From positions 1,469,001 to 1,533,000 of the forward strand of contig WAEK01000012.1 of assembly GCA_011634665.1 (NCBI GenBank): 64,000 nt of DNA, given 5' to 3'. Within the stretch, counting starts at the first letter, position 1, and each line of letters begins with the position of its first letter. The DNA comes from Mortierella sp. BCC40632 (Eukaryota; Mortierellomycota; Mortierellomycetes; Mortierellales; Mortierellaceae). This document shows, piece by piece, positions 56,653 to 64,000 of this stretch. Under the pieces are notes generated by a model. It had not been told where the DNA came from and made no database searches. It saw nothing but the letters and a program-made list of their open reading frames with translations. Position numbers and translations under genes: made by a program.

Positions 56653-58645
56653 CTAGGCCTTCTTCAGAATGGGCTTTCCTGTATTCATATCCAGCTGCGC
56701 AGACACTCTGGCCTCACGTAGAACCGGGTGATCCACTGTGTCGATCGGTTCAAGCTCACGGATAATAGCTTGATTTTCGACATTATCGGCAAGTATGTTC
56801 TTTAGGGCCATAATTGCATACTCTCGAAGATCTGAATTAAAAGACAAAAGACAAAAGGTGTTAGAAATGTCTATTTTAGGTTTTTGCTTCAAAAGCTAAG
56901 TGTCTGTCCAATGAAAGTGTAAAACTTACAAGGGTTTGAGTCGTCAATGTTACACTGGTTCAGCATTACGACAAGACCATTACATCCCCGAATTCTATCC
57001 TGAACATCTCGCGACCGAAATGACATGTTGCCTACTACACGGACGATATCTCGCTTCAGCCCTCTAAAGAACATTTGCTGTCCCTGTTCTGTAGATGTAT
57101 CTGTGAGAAGTGACGAGTCGTGAGCCGCCTCTGCTGCACTTGAAGAGGCACCCGTCGACACGGGTTCGACAATCCGAGCCAAACTGACATCAGCTTGCCT
57201 CAACAACTCAATGGCGTTTTCAATGAGGCCATGTTCAACCATCGCCCTGTGTTGGGCAATAAACCAAGCAGGAGCAGTCGATCCACTCTTGCCGTTGCTT
57301 TGAGCCGAGTTCTGTTCGTTAGGCAGAGAATTATCAACATTTATCGCTTCGACAGACGGATCGCTGACTCCATCTTCAACTTGACTGAGATGAGAAAAGC
57401 AACCGAGAAGTAGCAAGACACTAGCTGATAAATTTGACAGGTCCTCCACGGAACGTTTGCCTACTCCCGGTAGAATCAGCGTCTTGAAGACATCGATGGT
57501 CAACTCTGATAGTGACCCAAATATATCAGTCAGGAAAGCAACCGTCTCCAAGCTTACAGTCGGCTCTGAGAAGTGTCTGACTGAGGGCGCATCTTCTGAA
57601 GATTCCTCGATATGATTCGATTGGGACCACAAGCGTTGTTGCTTTTCATGCCAGACATAGATTCTGGAGTCTAGCATTTTCAAAAAGGTAACCTGCTCAG
57701 AACTCAATGGGTGCTCTGTCATGGACTTTGAGCTCTGTTGTGTGCTTTCAGCTGTGCCTGCGCTTTCAGATCCTGACCCCAATGTCATGTCAATGTCTAC
57801 TTGGGGTTGCATAGAACTGGGCTCGCTGGTCGGTCTTTCATTATCCATATCAATAGAATCTTCAGGCAGCTGTCGCAAAGCGTAAAATATTTCGCGCGAG
57901 AGATCAAAATTAATGAGGTGGTCGAAAAGCTTGTAGATCATTTCGAAGCTCAGTCGGTTCTCCTTGTTAGAGGTTTCCTGGGATACAATTGCTAGTTGAC
58001 GCAACAGTGCATTCCCGGTCGAGGTAGAGAGCAGAAGAGCACTATTGCAAAATGTAGAGAGTCAGATACAATTCGATAAAGCTGGCGCGATGACCTGCTG
58101 CAAACATTACTGTACCTTCGTTTCCTTGATTCGAATATACAGTTAAAAGAAAACATGACTGTTCCAAAGACAATTGCTTCGTCCTCGATAGCTGCTAGTG
58201 TACTGTCAAATGTGAGGTTGTTGAGAATAATTGAAAAGAGGAGGCATCCTTACTGTAACAGCCGAGACTTCTCAGTTCGTTAAGGAGGTACAGCCTACCA
58301 TAAAAGATTGAGACTAGGGTCGATCTGCTTCATGAGAGATTCCCAAACGTGATCCTTTGAGGTCTCGTTTCCTGTAACAAGATTAGATAGAGCCTGTATT
58401 CCTGCCCTAATCATTTGAATGTCTGGGAAGATCGATCCATGAGCACTTTGTTTCCTGCTAGGCTGTTAAATATCGCGCCACGACCGAGGCGGCTTTCCAT
58501 GCTACATTGAAGCAAATGGCGTACATGTAACGTTTCCATAGTGAATGCAGGCTGCCTGGGAGAGCAGACTTTGGATAAGCTCCGGGATATTGGCTTGTCT
58601 AATATTCATTAAAGAGACGGTGATCAGCAAGCGCCCTAATCCAGC

Positions 58646-58685
<40 letters not shown>

Positions 58686-59101
58686 GAGCCCAGAGTCTTA
58701 CCTTGCACGATCCTGACCAACAGAGTTCCCTGCCGCTATATTGCGGACAATTCGAAAGAGGAACATGACCATCTCTACATTCTCAGGCTCTGGGCCTTTT
58801 TGCTCGGCATCTTGGAGAACCGAAGCGAGCTCGCTCCAAACAGAAGCCTCGATAGCACCTAGTTCTGCTCTAGAGATTATCAAATAGTGGAGGGAGGGAG
58901 GGAGGGGGGGAAGAGCCTTCTTCATTAGCCTCCCTGTTTAGGCAAGAATGCATCATCCTTGTATTGACGACGGTACCGAAAATCCTGATCCAATTGTAGC
59001 CTCTTGGCAATGGAATCTAGTTTTTGAATCGCCTCTGCGCCAGGCGCTACAGTACTGCGCTTGATTTCTCTAAGAGTTGCCGCCAAAAGCTCTGTCGACA
59101 T
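56653..59101 (-). CDS. ATXN10: Ataxin-10 homologue (Ctr86 family)
   Basis: Seven exons: 58930-59101, 58702-58867, 58532-58598, 58299-58462, 58116-58202, 56930-58041, 56653-56831. Family members are armadillo-like; yeast Ctr86 is essential and the human protein acts in cytokinesis and neuron survival. The C-terminal Ataxin-10 domain is clear: VGNMSFRSRDVQDRIRG, GLVVMLNQCNIDDSNP, then LREYAIMALKNILADNVENQ. The N-terminal part (SNLVTGNE, FGTVMFSFNCIFE) fits helical repeats. An insertion in the largest exon is Ser/Glu-rich. Intron 1 is 62 nt and needs a GC donor (GGAG followed by GCTAAT). The exon 3/4 join uses a GTTACA donor. All phases agree. Introns are short (about 60-100 nt) and one holds A31 at 58649-58679. 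Start at 59101 (MSTELLAATLR) is divergent from WDR92. Confidence 0.87.
58649..58679 (+). repeat. Poly-A run of 31 nt (T31 on the coding strand) in Ataxin-10 intron
   Basis: Uninterrupted run inside the intron between exons 58702-58867 and 58532-58598. A TTTTACAG just after it is a decoy acceptor; the in-frame acceptor is about 50 nt further on. Confidence 0.85.
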
Positions 59102-59251
59102 GGTCAAAGAAAGGATGCAAGGAAGATCTAAAGACCCTGCCCCCTCCCAAAAAAAAAAAAAAAAAAAAAAAGTAGGCATTTCATATAAAATAAGCCACGC
59201 TGTCCTCAAAAAAGAAGAAAAAGAAAAAGCCAGAAGAATGCCTCACTCTGC
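59102..59251. promoter_or_regulatory. Bidirectional promoter, Ataxin-10 / WDR92
   Basis: 150 bp between divergent starts, with an A22 run at about 59150-59171 that could act as a nucleosome-excluding poly(dA:dT) element. Confidence 0.5.
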
Positions 59252-60438
59252 ATGTTTGATTCCTCTTGCACCATGTTCAACCTTACTCAAACTGCTTCAA
59301 AAGCAGTGCCATTTACGGCCCTTCAGGTGCTTTGGATTCCGGGCACTAACCGAATTTGCTCGCTTGGTTCGAACGAGTTTGGTTCGGGTGTCTTGCAGGT
59401 GCATGCTCATACCACTCCATCGGGAGGTACATCCTCGCCTAGACTTCTCCTCCAGTCCGAAGCAGAAAAGAGGACTCAATTCAAATCGGGTACATTCCGA
59501 GTACCAACTCGCTCCACATCCCTTCCCCATCTCCTCACAGGAGACTTTGAAGGTCGCGTTGGGGTATGGAACCTCGCGCGGACAGAGATACCACTGTCCA
59601 CGTTCAAGGCCCACGATGATGTGGTCAATTGTATGGACGGCGCAGGAACCAACTCGGGACGCCCCGAGTTCGTCACTGGATGTAGAGGAGGTATTGTCCG
59701 CTTATGGGACATGCGACAGGATCACAACCGAGCCAGCTCGATACCCGATATCGCTATTCGCAGTATGGCAATGTCCTCTAAATCTCAGCCATGCGATGTC
59801 TGGAGCGTGGCGGTTGCTGGTCAATCGGAGAGTGTCGAGGATATGTTGATCGTGGCCGGATACGACAATGGAGATGTTCGTATCGTCGATTTAAGGATGT
59901 GTGGTGTATTATTCGAGACCAATGTTGGCGACGGTGTCTGCTCAGTTGAGTTTGATGACAGCAGAAATGGCCCAAAGAATTTGATCGTGTCTACTTTGGA
60001 AGGATCTCTTCATTCGTTCGACTTGCTGAAAGAAAGGCCCAGCTCCCAGTGGCAAGCGGACAACCTTGCGGAAGAAATTATTCAGATTCAGTCAGGCGAC
60101 GATAGTACATTATGGCAAGCCCGGCATGTTCCACATCAATCGTCCTTGGTGGCGGTCACGGATGGTGGAGGCAATGTGTTCCTGTAAGTTCTTCTGTGTA
60201 TTATTGTATGCTAGAATTCGCCCAAGCTGGTATTAGGCATTCTCTCTTCCTAACCAACAGTCATCTCAATGTCAGGCTGAACCGAGACAAGGAAGAGAAT
60301 CCGCTAAAGCTGCAGAGAAGCCATAAGTTTGCTCGGAGTGGGATTATATCTATGGACTTTAATATGGATCTAGAAGGCCTCTTCGTATCTAGCGACTTAG
60401 ATAATACGATCAGGACTGGGATCATCGATTGTAGATAA
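59252..60438 (+). CDS. WDR92: WD-repeat protein WDR92/Monad (DNAAF10)
   Basis: Two exons (59252-60183, 60261-60438) give 369 residues, near the usual 357. The protein forms a seven-bladed propeller that works with the R2TP/prefoldin-like chaperone complex; in ciliated cells it aids dynein arm preassembly. Diagnostic family stretches are visible: GVLQVH after SNEFGSG, GTFRVPTRSTSLPHLLTGDFEGRVGVWNL, PEFVTGCRGGIVRLWDMRQ, DVWSVAV, VAGYDNGDVRIVDLR, NVGDGVCSVEFD, TLEGSLHSFDL and WQARHVPHQ. The C-terminal blade in exon 2 ends SSDLDNTIRTGIID. A second in-frame ATG at 59273 (MFNLTQ) could also be the start. The stop codon is 3 bp from the CobW stop. A diverged paralogue in the same WD family is the alternative. 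Confidence 0.88.
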
Positions 60439-60441
60439 AGA

Positions 60442-62096
60442 TCACCTCTGCTCCTTCTTGGCAAGCATTTCTTTCACAAAGTCATTGTAAGCCTCTGGTA
60501 AGGGATTCTCCCAGTCGATATCTTCCTGAGTAGGTCTGAGATGGCAAGTTGCATGCCCACTATTGTATGCTGCTCCACAACCATGGACAAGTTTATACTT
60601 GAGAGCTCTCAAATCGCCCATCAAAACAAGATGGAGTTCAGGCAACCCTCTTCCAGCGTGGCAGGCGGAGTCTGGGGTGGAGTCGTGCTCGTGAGAATGT
60701 GTCGAGCAACAGTCTTTCTTCAAGAGACTCGATTCCTTCTCCTGGGGGATGGGGACAATTGTCCACTTTCCAAAAGCATGATTCACAATGCAGATGGTAG
60801 TCGCAGTGTCTGTTTCTCCAGCATCAACGGCTGTAGTCGATAGACCGTTTCCATCACTGTCAGCTGAGATATTCCCCAAGAGGCGAACAAATCCTTTCAG
60901 GCGATACACTTCATCCTTAGCGAGTGTCTTTAAAAACTTTTCCAGACTTTGCAGCGTAATGCCTCCTAATTTGCTATCATAGCATCGAATCTCAATTGTG
61001 TCAAACTCGTTCGAGTGGTGTTCGCTCCCATTTACAGTTGCACCATTTTGCGTCTCAAACTCCTTCGAGTCTACGACACCCTGAAGATCGAAGAGTTTGG
61101 TGTCGAGTCCAAAGATCAATTCTGGGGAGACGGGCTCGTTTTTGTTGACGAAAACCTTTGGAGCGTCCGTGTTGAGGTCGTTTACGCGATCGATGACTCG
61201 ATCGATATCCCGCTCGGATAACTAAAGGAATGGACTAAGTTAGCCTTGTTTTTTTTCTCATTTTCACCCCATTGGACAGCATATCTGATAGCTCTCTTTC
61301 AAACAATTTACCCCTTCGTGCTTGGTCAATAGGACAAGATCGGTGTACTGGGCCTGTAGTTGTGCGGTGTAGCTATTATCAGCATAACCATTGAAGTTCT
61401 TGCAATCCACGACATTGAGAATGGAGTCAAGCACGAACCCATTGCCCTCAAGCTCACGAATCTGCCATGCAATTGGTCCTAGCAAGAAAAGAAAATTGGT
61501 ATTTCAGTATAAGATGAAGAAACGCTACTTTGCTTCCGAAGAAGAGCGGTTGCGAGTAGATACCTGGGAATGCAGAGCCGCTGGTCTCGATAATGATCCT
61601 GTCAGGTTTATACTTTTCTTTCAGCTCCAGCAAACCCTCCTTCATTTGACCAACAAGAACACAGCAAAGACATCCGTTGGTCATCTCCTGGACGTCAATG
61701 TTGGATAGCTTGGCAATTTGAGAATCGACTGAAGTAAAGAAGGGCAAGGCCCAGTCAGCACAGCTTGTATTTGAGAGGTGACTCGTGAAAACTGAAGAGC
61801 TGGAGTTGGATACGAACCATTGACATCGCCAAATTCATTCTTTAGGAGACAGAACCGGTAGCCCTTGGGCATCGAGTCAAGTAATGAAAGAATGATGGTC
61901 TACCCCCAAAATTCATCGAAGGGAATGTTGCACGGTTACTGGCGGGCATGGTACTGGAGAAAAATAAAATAAAAAAAAAAAAGCACAGAGCAACTGAACG
62001 TACAGTTTTGCCCACACCGACAAAACCAGTGAAGACAGTGACTGGTGTCTGGTCGCCCTTGCTAATCGTGTTGATTGCAGCTGCTGGAAGACTCAT
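60442..62096 (-). CDS. CobW/COG0523-type metallochaperone GTPase
   Basis: Five exons (62004-62096, 61818-61899, 61564-61728, 61312-61478, 60442-61221) give 428 residues. COG0523 G3E GTPases deliver metal, usually zinc, to client enzymes. The P-loop is GFVGVGKT (residues 24-31, split from the next exon right after the Thr). CLLKNEFGDVN follows. The metal site GCLCC (CxCC) sits in MTNGCLCCVL, with ETSG of the G3 region and TKHEG in the G4 position. The C-terminal domain has a Cys/His-rich insert (DCCSTHSHEHD, then a further Cys-His) that could hold metal. LYKLVHGCG-like text near the end is typical of the CobW C-terminal domain. The substrate metal and client are unknown. The starts of this gene and the AP endonuclease lie 115 bp apart. 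Confidence 0.88.
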
Positions 62097-62211
62097 GGTG
62101 GATTTTTTTTTTTTTTTTTTTGGTGAAGTGAGGGGTACAACCGGAGGTCTGACCATTTCCAGTCCTGCATTTCTACATTGAAAAAAAACTCTTTTTCTAC
62201 ACCCTTAACAG
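62097..62211. promoter_or_regulatory. Bidirectional promoter, CobW-type GTPase / AP endonuclease
   Basis: 115 bp between divergent starts, containing a T19 run at about 62102-62120. Confidence 0.5.
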
Positions 62212-63524
62212 ATGCATCCTTGTTTTCGGACACTCATTCGTTCAAAGTTGCCACCGAACAACTTTGGTTTCTTCCCAACTGGAACAACGCGAGGTCTTGT
62301 CAACATGCTTCCAGCCAAAAGTGTCCTCGCTCAACTTCGCGACGCCGCCAAAAAGAGAGAAGCGTCCATGGCTTCAACAGCATCCACAACCCCAAATCAA
62401 AAGCGAGCACGCGACGACGATTCAGACAATGGATCTGATTCCCGCAAAAAAAAAGAGAATGTCAAGGACAACACTGACCTTCCCGAAAAATCCAAGGAGG
62501 AGGTAGCAAAGGACACTACTCAATCTCAATCAACTCCTTCAGCAAAGGTGGCCACGAACAAGAAGCAACCACTTCGCACTGGATCTTTCACAAATACGAC
62601 GATGCCTGCCACTTTGAACTTACCAAAGACCCCAGAGGGCTGTGTCAAAATCACCTCCTGGAACGTGAGCGGACTAAATGCCTCTTTGAAAAAGGTACCG
62701 ATCTATCCCAAACGATGTCTTCCATGACCATGCTCATTTTCAATCTAAAGTTAACGCTCCTATCACCCTCTTCACAATAGGGTTTTAAAACCTACATTAA
62801 CGCCGAGGACGCAGATGTGATTTGCCTTCAAGAACACAAGGTCAACCAACCGACCCTCAATCTTGTGGACCCAAAAGTCTACCCTTTCTCTTGGTGGGGC
62901 TTCGAAGAGAAGAAGGGCTATGCAGGCGTTGCAATATTTAGCAAGACAAAGCCTATTTCAGTCACTGCAGGACTACCCACCCATCCTAACCCAGAGATCA
63001 CCAAAGGTCGTGTGGTAACGCTAGAATACCCTACCACTTTCTTGATAGGCTGTTATGTGCCAAATGCCGGCCAAGGACTCGTTCGGTTGAAAGAAAGGAT
63101 GGTTTGGGATGTGGCCATGAGGGAGTGGCTGCTGCAATTGAAGAAGAAGGAGAAGCAAATTATCTGGACAGGAGACTTGAACGTCTGTCATAAGCCAATT
63201 GATCTTCGAAACCCTACTACGAACACCAAGTCTGCAGGATTCACCAAAGAGGAGAGAGATGGGTTCTCCAAGATTCTGAAAGATGTTGATTTGGTTGATA
63301 CGTTCCGAGAGATCCAAGGTGAGGACGAGTCAGTTGGTGGACAATACTCCTATTTCTCGTATCGCTTCCAATGCAGGGTCAAAGGAATCGGGTGGAGACT
63401 AGACTATTTTGTGACGGATAGAGAAATGATGGAGAAGAGAGTGATGGAAAGTACTATCCGAGAGGAATGCTATGGAGCGAGTGACCATTTGCCGATCGTA
63501 TTAGTGGTCAAGGGTGAACTGTAG
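62212..63524 (+). CDS. AP endonuclease, ExoIII/APE1 family
   Basis: Two exons (62212-62694, 62781-63524) give 408 residues. The enzyme cuts DNA 5' to abasic sites in base excision repair, using a divalent metal. Catalytic residues of the family are present in order: ITSWNVSGL (Asn), ICLQEHK (metal Glu), YVPNAGQG (Tyr, Asn), WTGDLNVCH (Asp, Asn), WRLDYF (Asp) and GASDHLPI (Asp-His). The N-terminal 130 residues are Ser/Lys-rich and disordered. The first 30 (MHPCFRTLIRSKLPPN) are basic without acids, so a mitochondrial isoform from the first ATG and a nuclear one from the ATG at 62305 (MLPAKS, followed by Lys/Arg clusters) are possible. There is no GRF zinc finger as in Apn2. The K of the animal LQETK motif lies one residue later here. 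Confidence 0.93.
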
Positions 63525-63543
63525 TTGGTCAAACTTTGTGACA

Positions 63544-63549
63544 AATAAA
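63544..63549 (+). terminator. Possible polyadenylation signal of the AP endonuclease gene
   Basis: AATAAA 20 bp after the stop codon at 63522-63524. The next gene is convergent, with its stop at 63576-63578, so 3' ends must overlap. Confidence 0.4.
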
Positions 63550-63575
63550 AAGACAGCCTTATGTCCTTGAAATGA

Positions 63576-64000
63576 TTACGTCCATGACCAGTCTGCTGGA
63601 GCCAACCAGAAAACGTCGCCATCCTCAATCTGCTTCATGTCACTAAGGCGGTTCTGCATTAGGAGAGCAACAGGAGTTTCTCCAATATCTTTAGCATGGA
63701 AGATTGTTAAGCGCTATCAGGATATAAAAAAAAAAAATAGAATAGAATAGAATAAAAGGTTAGGAATTGCTTTGTAAAGTAAGCACTTAGTTCTCAATAC
63801 AGGAGCTATTTTGAAAAGACTTTGGTTCTACGTTCATCGTACCTTTTCCGCATCGAAAGGAGCATCCGTAGTCTGTGGCAAATTTAAAAGGCTGATGATA
63901 TTGTCAAGCGTTCGTCCTAAAGACCATGACTTGAAGAAAAGAACAGTTAGCCTTTTGTTGTAATGAACCATTTGCCATACCAAGAACCTACCTTATCAAC
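63576..64000 (-). CDS. C-terminal part of a Cuz1/ZFAND1-like AN1 zinc-finger protein, cut by window edge
   Basis: Three exon pieces are visible: the last exon 63576-63713, 63843-63929, and a fragment 63992-64000 that runs off the right end. Phases agree. The readable part is 78 residues. SWSLGRTLDNIISLLNLP opens it and RLTIFHAKDIGETPVALL, then DGDVFWLAP, ends it. This resembles the C-terminal ubiquitin-like part of Cuz1/ZFAND1, which links p97/Cdc48 and the proteasome under arsenite stress. The AN1 zinc fingers would lie beyond the edge, so the call depends on the C-terminus alone. Convergent with the AP endonuclease; 51 bp between stops. Confidence 0.5.

Noticed and set aside
59061..59849. 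Plus-strand frame of 262 codons overlapping WDR92
   Set aside because: Out-of-frame shadow of a clear WD-repeat coding region.
1..64000. CRISPR array, rRNA or intact transposon
   Set aside because: No regularly spaced repeats, no rRNA-like sequence, no transposase or reverse transcriptase motif seen.

Overview
The window is nuclear DNA of an early-diverging filamentous fungus, most likely a Mortierellaceae member (Mortierella sensu lato). This rests on split genes with short introns (about 55-200 nt, mostly GT-AG), Mortierella-like small secreted proteins, F-box proteins and Crinkler-type fragments, and very frequent A/T homopolymer runs of 15-35 nt. No bacterial-style operons, tRNA, rRNA, CRISPR array or intact transposon was seen. 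All gene models below were assembled by reading splice sites by eye. Exon phases were checked arithmetically, but nothing was tested against transcripts or databases.

Layout. 1-6.6 kb: a divergent pair made of a mitochondrial circularly permuted GTPase (NOA1/GEP3, cut by the left edge) and EFL1, the cytosolic 60S-maturation GTPase, followed by a GPI-anchored Kre9/KNH-like wall protein. 6.6-16.7 kb: a gene-poor stretch with a broken Crinkler-like NTPase fragment, one secreted beta-trefoil (I66-like) protein, a degenerate direct repeat and a possible small two-exon gene. 16.7-23.5 kb: TAF1 (TFIID scaffold, 8 exons) and, head-to-tail upstream, a Siw14-type atypical dual-specificity phosphatase (6 exons). 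23.5-32.2 kb: a second gene-poor stretch with one small secreted cysteine-rich protein and a truncated Crinkler-like start. 32.2-38.9 kb: a seven-TM receptor-like protein, a multipass membrane protein and a GPI-anchored cysteine-rich secreted protein. 38.9-44.3 kb: a third gene-poor stretch with a roughly 160-bp-period repeat and decayed reading frames. 44.3-64 kb: a compact housekeeping block of CCC2 copper ATPase, LENG8/Thp3 PCI protein, RlmN radical-SAM methyltransferase, a six-cysteine secreted protein, an F-box protein, Ataxin-10, WDR92, a CobW-type metallochaperone GTPase, an APE1-like AP endonuclease, and a Cuz1/ZFAND1-like protein cut by the right edge.

How the genes fit together. Several genes serve translation: NOA1/GEP3 (mitochondrial ribosome), EFL1 (60S release), RlmN (rRNA/tRNA adenosine methylation). 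TAF1 and LENG8/Thp3 act in transcription and mRNA processing. CCC2 and the CobW protein handle metals. In the dense block neighbours are very close: 54 bp between the LENG8 and RlmN starts, 150 bp between Ataxin-10 and WDR92, 115 bp between CobW and the AP endonuclease, and 3 bp between the WDR92 and CobW stop codons. The gene-poor stretches hold secreted proteins and decayed fragments, so the window alternates between a conserved dense compartment and a sparse, faster-evolving one. I found no convincing undescribed multi-gene system. The best leads are single genes: the 7-TM receptor, the symmetric six-cysteine secreted protein, the fungal RlmN and WDR92.
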